Assembly (NCBI GenBank): GCA_002698425.1
Contig: NZXU01000014.1
Coordinates: 1-29,060, forward strand
Source: Ahrensia sp.
Lineage (GTDB): Bacteria; Pseudomonadota; Alphaproteobacteria; Rhizobiales; Rhizobiaceae
Length of the DNA stretch: 29,060 bases
Direction: 5' to 3'
Part shown: one piece after another, positions 22,872 through 29,060 of the stretch
How positions within the stretch are numbered: the first letter of the stretch is position 1
How the letters are laid out: the number at the start of each line of letters is the position of its first letter
Made by a program: the position numbers and the translations under genes
The notes under the pieces: model-generated
Seen by the model: only the letters and a program-made list of their open reading frames with translations
Told to the model about the DNA's origin: nothing
Database searches by the model: none

Positions 22872-23687
22872 ATGACTGGTTGGCATCGCCACGCAGCAGC
22901 AACGCTGCGCAGATTGTGGCAGCGCCCCGGCCGCACGGCCGACATCCACATGTGGCATCTCGACGCTGTCGCCACTTCCCGCGTCCAGGCGTTCCGCGAC
23001 GAACGGGGACACGGCCTGGCACTGATCACCTTGCGCGACGGTGACCGCGGCGCCAGTCACGTTAACGCCGCCGAAGCCTACCGACGCACCATCTGGGCGG
23101 AGTTCTTCGGCAAGCACACAGCGCCGCCGACCCTCATCTTCAACCTGCTCAACCCGCGTCTTCGCTACAAGGGCTGGCCGAACGTCGTCGCGATCGACTA
23201 CGACACCCAGGGTAGGTTCGCGCATTGCCGGGAGGTCGACGCCGAGGAACTGGCAACACTGCACCGTCTGGGCGCCCAGTGGGATCATGGCGGGGGATAC
23301 GTCCCTTACACCCCGCCGCCTCCCACCCATGCCGTCGTGCTCCGGCGTATCCCGGTGCGTGAACTCCCCGGCAGCCAGCCGTTCCGAGACATGGGGCGTT
23401 ACCTGGCCGTCGACTGGGCCGCAGCCAGCATCGCTGCCCTGCAGGGCAGCAGCGAACACGATCTGCCCGCGGACCTGCCGGCAGATATCGCTGAGGCCGC
23501 GCGGTCGTTGTGGTGGGACCCGATCAGCCTCATCCGCGAACCGGGCGAGCCCTTGAGGTTCATGAACGGTCAGCACCGCGCGGAGGCGATGCGCCAACAA
23601 GGCGCAGTCGAGACGATCGTCGAAGAACTGCGGCCGGTCGACGCCCGACCACTGCCGGGGGAGCTTCAGACAATCAGTGAGTGCTGA
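22872..23687 (+). CDS. Unassigned protein with ParB/DGQHR-like NGQHR motif
   Basis: The 271-residue frame starts at ATG 22872 without a clear Shine-Dalgarno sequence. The first ~25 residues are basic and could bind nucleic acid. Residues 230-240 read FMNGQHRAEAM, with Asn232-Gly-Gln-His-Arg236. This resembles the DGQHR/GxHR motif of ParB-like nuclease folds and DndB-type proteins, where Arg and His sit in the nucleotide or catalytic pocket. Here the motif is C-terminal, and no helix-turn-helix DNA-binding domain follows, unlike in true ParB. NVVAIDYDTQGRFAHCREVD and TPPPPTHAVVLRRIPVREL show mixed alpha/beta structure. Its place in AICE cargo next to competition genes makes a nucleotidyl or nuclease role conceivable. 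I do not recognise a named family. Confidence 0.6.
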   Translation: MTGWHRHAAATLRRLWQRPGRTADIHMWHLDAVATSRVQAFRDERGHGLALITLRDGDRGASHVNAAEAYRRTIWAEFFGKHTAPPTLIFNLLNPRLRYKGWPNVVAIDYDTQGRFAHCREVDAEELATLHRLGAQWDHGGGYVPYTPPPPTHAVVLRRIPVRELPGSQPFRDMGRYLAVDWAAASIAALQGSSEHDLPADLPADIAEAARSLWWDPISLIREPGEPLRFMNGQHRAEAMRQQGAVETIVEELRPVDARPLPGELQTISEC

Positions 23688-23915
23688 AGCCGCTTGGCTG
23701 ATGCGGCATGGCGCCCTCTGGCCCAGCGAAGGCGTGCCGTTCACCTTCTTCACCCTGCCCCCACGAGCACGGCACCGTTTCCTCGGTCGGGATGGCTGTC
23801 CGACCCGGTCCTATGCGGGCCATATCGAGTGACAGCAAACCCGTCGACGCTGGCGAACAGTGTGGTGGTCAGGTGATACTGTGCTGGATAGCTATCTGTG
23901 GTCGAGGGGGATGTG

Positions 23916-24191
23916 GTGACAGATCGGCTGGCCGTTGACGCGGCGGGGCTCGATAAGGCTGCGGTCGGCAGTGCGGAGATCGCGCAAGGACTTGCCACCG
24001 ACTCCGGTGGTAACGCAGGAGGGAGCCAGCCAAGCCATGCTGGTGTGGCGGCGCTGGACCGCGCGCTGGCCGCGCTGCGGGTTGGCCAATCCCGACGGGT
24101 CGCGGGCCAGGGCAGTGATCTGCGGACCGCGGCGACGGTGTACACCCACAGCGACGAGGCCGCCGCCGAGAACGTGACGAGGACTATATGA
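23916..24191 (+). CDS. EspC-like type VII (ESX) secretion partner protein
   Basis: The 91-residue frame is taken from GTG 23916, five bases after GAGGGGG; GTGs at 23898 and 23913 are alternatives. The sequence LAVDAAGLDKAAVGSAEIAQ opens a helix-turn-helix hairpin like the EspC/DUF2580 family. A second helix (HAGVAALDRALAALRVGQ) and a C-terminal helix with VYTHSDEAAA follow. Tyr76-THS-Asp80 fits the YxxxD/E export signal of ESX substrates. Such small proteins pair with a larger WXG-like partner and deliver it to the ESX machine. The next gene overlaps by 4 bp (ATGA) and fits as that partner. No ESX machinery is encoded here, so host ESX systems would be used. Confidence 0.75.
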   Translation: MTDRLAVDAAGLDKAAVGSAEIAQGLATDSGGNAGGSQPSHAGVAALDRALAALRVGQSRRVAGQGSDLRTAATVYTHSDEAAAENVTRTI

Positions 24192-25465
24192 GCGCGGTGA
24201 CAACACCAGTAGGTGCGCTACTGACGCGCTCACAGATCGAAACCTGGGACAGGACCCACCTTGAGCACGCGGCAGCGCGATGGCGAATATCAGCCAGTGA
24301 ATCTGAGGAACTGTTCGAACAGCACCGCCGCAACATCGCCGCGCCCGGTGGCACCGACTGGGAAGGCACCGCCAAAGACGCCGCACTCGACCGGGTCACA
24401 CAGGACACCAACGTCGTACGCGCGGCCGGTGACACCGTGCGCGCCGCTGCCGACCTAGCGCAGGCCGGCGCCGACGATCTGCGGGCGGCCCAGCGGGCTG
24501 CGCTGGAAGCGATCGCCGAAGCCGAAGCCGACGGGTTTCGGGTCGGCGACGACTTGAGCGTGACCGATACTCGGCGCCTCGATTTGTCGACCATCGCCGC
24601 CCGCCACACTGCCGCCGCCGAGCACACCGAGAACATCCGGTGGAACACTGAACAACTCGTAGCCACCGACACCCTAATCGGCCGGCGGATCACCGCCAAA
24701 GCCACCGAACTCGACGGAATCACCTTCGTCGAGGAGAACGGTGGCCACGACGGCACCGTCCAGCTCGTCGACAGCGAAACCCGCGATCGGGACGCCCGCC
24801 ATCCCGACGGACGCGAACGCGATCCCGACGGCGAGTACGGGCGGCGGGTGCGCGACGATGGCTTGTTCCGGCGACCCGAAGGCGGAGACAGCGGCGGCGC
24901 TGACTGGCTCGACAGCGACTGGGCGGGACGGGCCATCCTCGATCGCTACCTGGTTGGCGGTGGCCGTGACTGGACCATCCAGGACAACCCCGAATGGTCG
25001 CAGTACATGATGGACCACAACGGGCTGGCCCGAGAACTCGACGGCCAGGTACGTGGCCAGGCGCAACAGTCACTCAACGAGTACTTGGCCGGCCACGGGG
25101 CGCAGCGTGACTACTCTGCGCAGTTCGCGGCGACAACGCAGAACGGCGAATCCATCACCGGATACCAGTACCTCAACGGCACCAACGATGACGCGGGCGG
25201 CTTCAGAATCAACGGGACAACCCACGTGGAACCGCTATCCGCCGGCACGTACAAGGTGACGGTCGACGGCGGCTATCAGTGGAACGACATCATCGATGCC
25301 AACGCTCAGTATGCGACGGACACGTTCAAAGACCGAATCGCCGAGATCATCACCCTCGGTCAGGCGCACCCTTACCAGATTCACATCGGCTGGCACAGTC
25401 AAACCGAGTTTGTCCTCGACCAAAGCGGAGCTTTGGTCACCGCGAAAGGCTACCCGTACCAATGA
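24188..25465 (+). CDS. Type VII-secreted polymorphic toxin candidate with unrecognised C-terminal domain
   Basis: The 425-residue frame starts at ATG 24188, coupled to the EspC-like gene. Residues 1-~160 are helical with Trp58-Glu-Gly60 (DWEGTAKDAALDRV), the WXG-type turn, followed by Ala-rich coiled helices (NVVRAAGDTVRAAADLAQAG, AQRAALEAIAEAEADG). Residues ~190-230 are an Asp/Arg/Gly linker (DARHPDGRERDPDGEYG). The last ~190 residues form a separate globular domain with landmarks NPEWSQYMMDHNGLARELD, GYQYLNGTNDDAGGF, GGYQWNDIIDANAQY and YQIHIGWHSQTEFVL. I recognise no known toxin fold. Modular structure, export partner upstream and a lipoprotein gene overlapping downstream together match toxin-immunity modules. 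A lipoprotein immunity would suggest the target lies outside the cytoplasm; this is inference. Confidence 0.7.
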   Translation: MSAVTTPVGALLTRSQIETWDRTHLEHAAARWRISASESEELFEQHRRNIAAPGGTDWEGTAKDAALDRVTQDTNVVRAAGDTVRAAADLAQAGADDLRAAQRAALEAIAEAEADGFRVGDDLSVTDTRRLDLSTIAARHTAAAEHTENIRWNTEQLVATDTLIGRRITAKATELDGITFVEENGGHDGTVQLVDSETRDRDARHPDGRERDPDGEYGRRVRDDGLFRRPEGGDSGGADWLDSDWAGRAILDRYLVGGGRDWTIQDNPEWSQYMMDHNGLARELDGQVRGQAQQSLNEYLAGHGAQRDYSAQFAATTQNGESITGYQYLNGTNDDAGGFRINGTTHVEPLSAGTYKVTVDGGYQWNDIIDANAQYATDTFKDRIAEIITLGQAHPYQIHIGWHSQTEFVLDQSGALVTAKGYPYQ

Positions 25466-25884
25466 CATTCCGAATCGTCACCACTGTGACGCTGGTACTC
25501 GCCGTAGCTGCGGCCGTTGTGGGCTGCGGCCTCTTCGGTCGCGACAGCGAGACCGATGAGCGCGCCGTGCGCCCCGGCGAACCGAAACCCTCGCCATCAG
25601 GGCTCTATACCGCCTACGCCGAGGACGGCGCTCCTCAGAACACCGTGAAAACGTTGGTCGATGTCATCCGCGACAAAGACGGCAACGAGGTCTACCGCGA
25701 CGATGCCGCCTACAGCACCCGCCACGGCGTGCTGTTCACCTGGCTATCGACAGAACCTAATCAGCTGTGGATCCTGTCCAGCGACGTAGGAACCTTCCAC
25801 GTCGCGCCCGACAACGACGGCACCTGGACAAAACAGCACGCAACCAACGTTCCCCCGGAGATCAAAGATCTACGTGGATACTGA
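25462..25884 (+). CDS. Lipoprotein, candidate immunity protein
   Basis: The 140-residue frame begins at ATG 25462, overlapping the toxin stop by 4 bp (ATGA). Residues 1-21 are a hydrophobic signal (TVTLVLAVAAAVVG) ending in the lipobox VVGC with Cys22, so the mature protein should be lipid-anchored on the outer face of the plasma membrane. The mature part starts with an acidic/Pro linker (DSETDERAVRPGEPKPSP). A small beta-rich domain follows (KTLVDVIRDKDGNEVYRDDA, LFTWLSTEPNQLWILSSDVG). Family not recognised. Position directly behind the toxin and coupled translation support an immunity role. An extracytoplasmic location would protect against a toxin arriving from a neighbour and acting on the envelope. 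Confidence 0.7.
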   Translation: MTFRIVTTVTLVLAVAAAVVGCGLFGRDSETDERAVRPGEPKPSPSGLYTAYAEDGAPQNTVKTLVDVIRDKDGNEVYRDDAAYSTRHGVLFTWLSTEPNQLWILSSDVGTFHVAPDNDGTWTKQHATNVPPEIKDLRGY

Positions 25885-26294
25885 TCCCGAACGGGGGCGC
25901 ACACCACCATCTCGCGCAGGCTGTCTATCGGCTAGGCACGCTGGCCGCCGCGTGCTTGCCTCGTGCGTCTGAGAACGGTCTCGGCGGATCACGTTCCGGC
26001 GTGAAGATGCCCAGCAACGCACCGTTCGCTGTGACCACGTCGCGACTGCTCGGGCAGACGGGGTCGTCCCCATTGCTAGTCCCGCCGCTGGCCGGGCAGA
26101 CCCCTCGGTCGGCACACGGTTACCCGAGCGATGACGTCGTATCTGCCCCCGACGTTCGTCGGCCCCGACGCTCAACTGGTGGGCATCGGAACACCGACCT
26201 CATCAGGCATTTCGATGCATACGAACGGTCAACAGCGGGTAACCTCCCCGACATACTGTGATCTACAGTGGTGAACATCGCGATGCACGGGCAG
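25885..26294. other. Intergenic region between the toxin module and the Abi locus
   Basis: No supported gene over 410 bp. Frames on both strands lack ribosome binding sites and recognisable protein sequence. ACTGT-gatct-ACAGT at about 26257-26271 is a short inverted repeat that could be a regulator site for the RNA promoter that follows. Nothing else recognised. Confidence 0.4.
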
Positions 26295-26323
26295 TTTTCA
26301 TTGTCGCCAAAGTCGTGTAGGTT
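26295..26323 (+). promoter_or_regulatory. Promoter of the abi-associated RNA
   Basis: TTTTCA (26295-26300) and TAGGTT (26318-26323) are spaced by exactly 17 bp. Transcription would start near 26330, just before the structured RNA. The match is moderate, and promoter calls by eye are uncertain. Confidence 0.45.
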
Positions 26324-26329
26324 GTAGTT

Positions 26330-26384
26330 AACAGACCCCGCCAGGGCTAGAGCGCAAGCTTCCCCAACCAGGCGGGGCTTTTTA
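26330..26384 (+). ncRNA. Short structured RNA upstream of abi (candidate abiF-type RNA antitoxin)
   Basis: CCCCGCC (26336-26342) pairs with GGCGGGG (26371-26377) and is followed by TTTTT, forming a Rho-independent terminator-like end. Inside the stem a second hairpin reads GGG-ctag-AGC-GCAA-GCT-t-CCC, with a GNRA tetraloop. A single-stranded CAACCA remains beside it. The structure ends 18 bp before the abi ATG. An RNA motif located just upstream of AbiF genes and ending in a terminator is known (abiF RNA). Recent work as I recall it describes such RNAs as antitoxins of AbiF-type HEPN proteins, ancestral to Cas13. Whether this sequence fits the published covariance model needs a search. Confidence 0.65.
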
Positions 26385-26389
26385 TTGGC

Positions 26390-26395
26390 TAGTAT
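26390..26395 (+). promoter_or_regulatory. Candidate -10 element for a leaderless abi transcript
   Basis: TAGTAT ends seven bases before the abi ATG at 26403, with no Shine-Dalgarno sequence between. Start of transcription at the A of ATG would give a leaderless mRNA, a common class in mycobacteria. No good -35 is visible because the RNA terminator occupies that region. Confidence 0.4.
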
Positions 26396-26402
26396 CCCCG
26401 GA

Positions 26403-27311
26403 ATGGCCAAACCCGCACTGCCGATTGACAAGCAGATCGAGCTGCTGGTCCAACGAGGACTGCCCATCCCGCTGCCACCGGACGACGATTACGAGCAGCG
26501 CAAGGCCGAGTACCACGCAGCGGTACGCCTGCTGATCGACAACAACTACTACCGACTCTCGGGTTACTGGAGATACTTCCAGGTCCGGCCCGGACACGGG
26601 GACAACCGGTTCACCGCCGGCGGCACCGTGGCACAGATCACTGCGACCTACACTTTCGACCACGAACTTCGCTGCATCCTGATGGAGGGACTGTCGATCC
26701 TGGAAGTGACCTTCCGTTCGCGCTTTGCCTACTACATCGCAATGCATATGCCGGTGGATAGCTATCTGGAACCGGCGTCCTACATCGACAGGCGAGACCG
26801 CTACGGCAACGTTCTTCGCGATTTGCTGATCGCCGACATCCACGACGAACTCACCCGCTCAAAAGAGAAATTCGTGGCGCATCACACCGCAAAGAACGAG
26901 ACGCCGCCGGTATGGGCAGCGGTGGAGGTGTTCAGCTTCGGAACACTGTCGAAGATGTATGGACTGCTCGATCAGCACACCGTGCGCACCGCCGTGTGCA
27001 AAACCTTCGGGTTTCCCCACTCCGGATTTACCGCATCACTCATGAGATCGATGGTCGTCCTGCGCAACATCTGCGCTCACCACTCACGTGTATGGCATCG
27101 CGTTCCCGACGTCCCGCCACCAGTACTCAACAAATTCAAGCACGTCGAGCCGCAGCTATATCAGACAGCCTCACCATGGGCATGGCTGGTGATGCTCGCC
27201 GACCTCGTCGACACCATCCGCAGGGACAAAACGTACTCGTCAAAGTTGTGGGCACACATCGACTCTCGGCCCGATCTCCGCGACGGGTACCAATATCCAC
27301 GACACACCTGA
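26403..27311 (+). CDS. Abi family (Abi_2; AbiD/AbiF-type) HEPN protein
   Basis: The 302-residue frame from ATG 26403 carries the family's hallmark N-terminal block NNYYRLSGYWRYF (about residue 48). It also has VTFRSRFAYYIA and the HEPN active site RNICAHHSRVWH, with Arg221-Asn222 and His226 (R-x4-H). HEPN domains with this motif are typically metal-independent RNases. Abi_2 proteins abort phage infection by harming the host cell, and the AbiF branch is reported to be controlled by a structured RNA and to be related to Cas13. A terminator-ended RNA lies directly upstream here. The protein is full length with all motifs intact. It probably protects the element's host from phages or stabilises the element as an addiction module. 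Confidence 0.88.
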   Translation: MAKPALPIDKQIELLVQRGLPIPLPPDDDYEQRKAEYHAAVRLLIDNNYYRLSGYWRYFQVRPGHGDNRFTAGGTVAQITATYTFDHELRCILMEGLSILEVTFRSRFAYYIAMHMPVDSYLEPASYIDRRDRYGNVLRDLLIADIHDELTRSKEKFVAHHTAKNETPPVWAAVEVFSFGTLSKMYGLLDQHTVRTAVCKTFGFPHSGFTASLMRSMVVLRNICAHHSRVWHRVPDVPPPVLNKFKHVEPQLYQTASPWAWLVMLADLVDTIRRDKTYSSKLWAHIDSRPDLRDGYQYPRHT

Positions 27312-27337
27312 AACGTTCGGCAAGCGGAGGGTTCCCA

Positions 27338-27508
27338 GTGGAGTGTTTCTGGGGCGCAAGCAAAGCCGCACGAGAAGCGCGTCGATACGTGTCAATCGTC
27401 GCCGACCTGGCCAGCCGCTCGCTCGGTGGGCGCGTCCCCGGGCGAACTGGCGATCGACCGACGCTGGCTCAAATCCGAGAAGCCAACGGCACGCCGAACG
27501 ACATCTAG
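27338..27508 (+). CDS. Small 56-residue protein between abi and integrase
   Basis: The frame opens at GTG 27338 with CGGAGGG ending six bases upstream, one of the best ribosome binding sites in the window. It begins VECFWGASKAAREARRYVS, followed by a helix (IVADLASRS), a Gly/Arg turn and a second helix (TLAQIREANG). It lies 26 bp after abi on the same strand and overlaps the convergent integrase gene by four bases at CTAG. Gene finders may miss it because the region is short and overlaps. It could be a third component of the Abi locus or a small excision factor (recombination directionality factor) placed near int. Neither can be shown from sequence. Confidence 0.55.
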   Translation: MECFWGASKAAREARRYVSIVADLASRSLGGRVPGRTGDRPTLAQIREANGTPNDI

Positions 27509-28944
27509 ATGCGCCACGCTGGCTGGACGCGATTGATGTCGAGGCTGCGCGAGCCGGGGTTGCCGGGTGCGATGACGGCGTGATCGAGCACTGATTTGAT
27601 GATGGCTTGTTGGCGGTCGATGTCGAGGTCGTCCCATTGGCCGCGCAGCACCTCGCCGCAGCCAGCCAGATCCACCACCGAGCTAGTGTCGGTAGCGTGC
27701 GCGATGTCGCGGCGAGCCTGGGCGATCCGCTCGGTGATGGGGTCGCGGGCGGCAATCCATTCCCGCGCAGACACCGCGCCGGCGGCATACAGTCCGGCAA
27801 GCTCATCCAAGCGGGCCTGGTCGGCTTCCAGCTGGGTCGCCAATGCGGCGACATCAGCATCCACACTGGACTTACCTGCCAATGCCTCCGCGAGCTGCGG
27901 GGAGTCCAACCGGGTCAACACAGCATCAGTGAGCAGTTCCTCGACCGGCGACGCCACCACCGTCAGACGGCCGCAGCCGCCGTGATCGGGGCCTTTCAAA
28001 CACACGTAGCGGCGGACCCGGTTGTCTGGATTGCTGTGGCGTGCTTGGGAAAACAATCGATTCCCGCAGCGCCCGCAGCGCAACATGCCCGACAGAAGGT
28101 AGGTGCGTGGGGCGCGGGTTTTGGTCAGTGCCCGGGTCGCCATGCGGGCCAAGATGCGGTCGCGTTCGGCCGGAGTGATGATCGCTGTCCAGGTCGCGGG
28201 GCCGATCACCTCGCCGTGGTGCTCGCGCAGGCCAGCGATACGCCCGGAGGTAAGGATTTGGCGTACCGCGGAGGTCTGCCACGACTTCGCGACGGCCGGG
28301 GCAATGCCGGCATCGTTGAGCCAGATGGTCAATGACCGGATCGAGGCGCCGGCCAGGTAGCGGTCGACCATCTCGCGAATGACCTTGGCCTCAGCGTCGC
28401 GCAGGGTGATCTTGTCGGACTCGTACCCGAATGGGCGTACCGAGCCGTGCGGCAGTCCTTGTTCGGCGTTCTGCAACAGCTTGCGACGCACGCGGGCGGA
28501 TTTGCGCCCGGATTCTTTGGCAGCAAACGCGGCAAAGATGCGGGCCATGAACAGCCCGTCATCATTACCCAGGTCAATGTCGGCGGTCACGGTAGCGACA
28601 TCGCGCACGCCCGACGATTCACACAGCGTCACGAATTCTTCCAGTTCGACTGGCCGGCGGTGCAGCCGATCGAGGTTGTACACGATCACCGCATCCCGGG
28701 CACCGGATGTCAGGTCGGCCAACATGCGGGCATACTCGCGGCGCGGCTTACCGGAGTAGGCCGAAACGTCGTTGTCGACATATTCATCGCCGATCGGCCA
28801 GCCCCGATCGGCGGCGAGCTTGCGGCAATCTTCCAACTGCCGCGCCACCCCGAGCCCGGTGCCCTCCACATCCGCCGAAATTCGGGCATAGATCGCCACT
28901 GACCGCACCCCGACGCGCTGACCTGGACTCTTTACCTTCGCCAT
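27505..28944 (-). CDS. Large serine recombinase (site-specific integrase)
   Basis: The 479-residue frame starts at ATG 28944. The catalytic domain contains YARISAD with nucleophile Ser23. It also has GVARQLEDCRKLA, YVDNDVSAYSGKPR, VYNLDRLHRRPVELE and, in the following helix, FAAFAAKESGRKSAR. The recombinase domain follows (PFGYESDKITLRDAEAKVI, LNDAGI). A zinc ribbon has Cys pairs in LRCGRCGN and YVCLKG...GGCGR, and the end is a coiled-coil-like segment. Length and motifs match phiRv1/Bxb1-type integrases. It lies 25 bp from the right junction in the HNH gene, as expected for int beside attP. It integrates the element and, with a directionality factor, excises it. No defect is seen. Confidence 0.95.
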   Translation of the reverse strand: MAKVKSPGQRVGVRSVAIYARISADVEGTGLGVARQLEDCRKLAADRGWPIGDEYVDNDVSAYSGKPRREYARMLADLTSGARDAVIVYNLDRLHRRPVELEEFVTLCESSGVRDVATVTADIDLGNDDGLFMARIFAAFAAKESGRKSARVRRKLLQNAEQGLPHGSVRPFGYESDKITLRDAEAKVIREMVDRYLAGASIRSLTIWLNDAGIAPAVAKSWQTSAVRQILTSGRIAGLREHHGEVIGPATWTAIITPAERDRILARMATRALTKTRAPRTYLLSGMLRCGRCGNRLFSQARHSNPDNRVRRYVCLKGPDHGGCGRLTVVASPVEELLTDAVLTRLDSPQLAEALAGKSSVDADVAALATQLEADQARLDELAGLYAAGAVSAREWIAARDPITERIAQARRDIAHATDTSSVVDLAGCGEVLRGQWDDLDIDRQQAIIKSVLDHAVIAPGNPGSRSLDINRVQPAWRI

Positions 28945-28956
28945 GAGGGTAGTTTA

Positions 28957-29060
28957 CTAGCACCTAAGCTTGTCCAGCTCGGTCAGGCCGCCGTTCTCCC
29001 AATGCCGTAGGTGGTGGGCGTGCAGGCCGCGGGTCGCGCCGCAGCCGGGCACCACACAGC
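28957..29060 (-). pseudogene. DUF222/HNH endonuclease, first part of the HNH core (right half of the split gene, runs off the edge)
   Basis: On the complement the frame reads CVVPGCGATRGLHAHHLRH then WENGGLTELDKL, the first half of an HNH core with zinc-binding Cys and the His-His pair. It then enters island sequence at AAG CTT AGG TGC and stops at TAG (28957-28959). The host part ends at the junction, about 28970. Its continuation, NLVLVCPYHHRLHH, lies at the left border on the same strand. The N-terminal DUF222 portion would be outside the window. The protein made here would lack the second half of its active site. Confidence 0.85.
28970..28972. other. attR crossover (right island junction)
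   Basis: The complement reads GAGCTGGA-CAA-GCTTAGG. Sequence before CAA is HNH coding sequence, and after it is island sequence leading to the integrase start at 28944. The codon register equals that at 1218-1220. The predicted attP joins GACTTGTCAC-CAA-GCTTAGGTG. Confidence 0.65.

Noticed and set aside
25767..26261. Plus-strand 164-residue frame after the lipoprotein gene
   Set aside because: It starts inside the lipoprotein gene in another frame and has a repetitive Arg-rich start, with no recognisable domain or ribosome binding site.

Overview
The window looks like a chromosomal stretch of a mycobacterium, most likely a Mycolicibacterium-type environmental species. The support is: a signal-peptide protein of the mycobacterial acidic/Ser-rich type at the left edge, DUF222/HNH gene pieces, IS1549-, IS1096- and IS630-like insertion sequences, an actinobacterial RNase P RNA copy, an EspC-type (ESX) secretion substrate, and an actinomycete integrative-conjugative (AICE) core. 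No species can be named from the sequence alone.

The unifying observation is that one minus-strand HNH endonuclease gene appears to be cut in two. Its C-terminal half lies at 977-1220 and its preceding half at 28973-29060. The halves join in frame through a shared CAA (1218-1220 and 28970-28972 on the complement) to rebuild an ordinary HNH core, ...TELDNLVLVC.... A large serine integrase starts 25 bp inside the right junction. I therefore read 1221-28969 (about 27.7 kb) as one integrated island.

Left part (1221-16065): degraded cargo (frameshifted SDR gene, 3' end of a carboxylic acid reductase gene cut by an ISL3/IS1096-type end, transposase remnant). Then come a LysR regulator and an intact eight-gene catabolic operon (4841-12504): GlpA-like [2Fe-2S] flavoprotein, GlpB-like flavoprotein, small membrane protein, GatY/KbaY-type class II aldolase, HAD phosphatase, EutH-type permease, choline/ethanolamine-kinase-like enzyme and a divergent transaldolase. 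No ethanolamine ammonia-lyase or microcompartment gene is present, so the operon looks like an undescribed route for an amino-alcohol, polyol or phosphorylated head group. After it lies a 5'-truncated rnpB copy interrupted by an IS1549-like element (with 42-bp direct repeats) and an IS630 element (with TA duplication).

Right part (16066-28969): a compact AICE. It has a three-helix-bundle protein, a creatininase-family/XRE regulator pair, a Pra-like protein, an FtsK/TraB DNA translocase, a RepSA-like initiator, an NGQHR-motif protein and the integrase. It also carries two defence or competition cargoes. One is a type VII secretion toxin module (EspC-like partner, WXG-like toxin with an unrecognised C-terminal domain, lipoprotein immunity candidate) in overlapping frames. 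The other is an Abi/AbiF-type HEPN protein preceded by a short structured RNA with its own promoter and terminator, the arrangement of RNA-antitoxin systems related to the origin of Cas13. A 56-aa gene with a good ribosome binding site lies between abi and the integrase.
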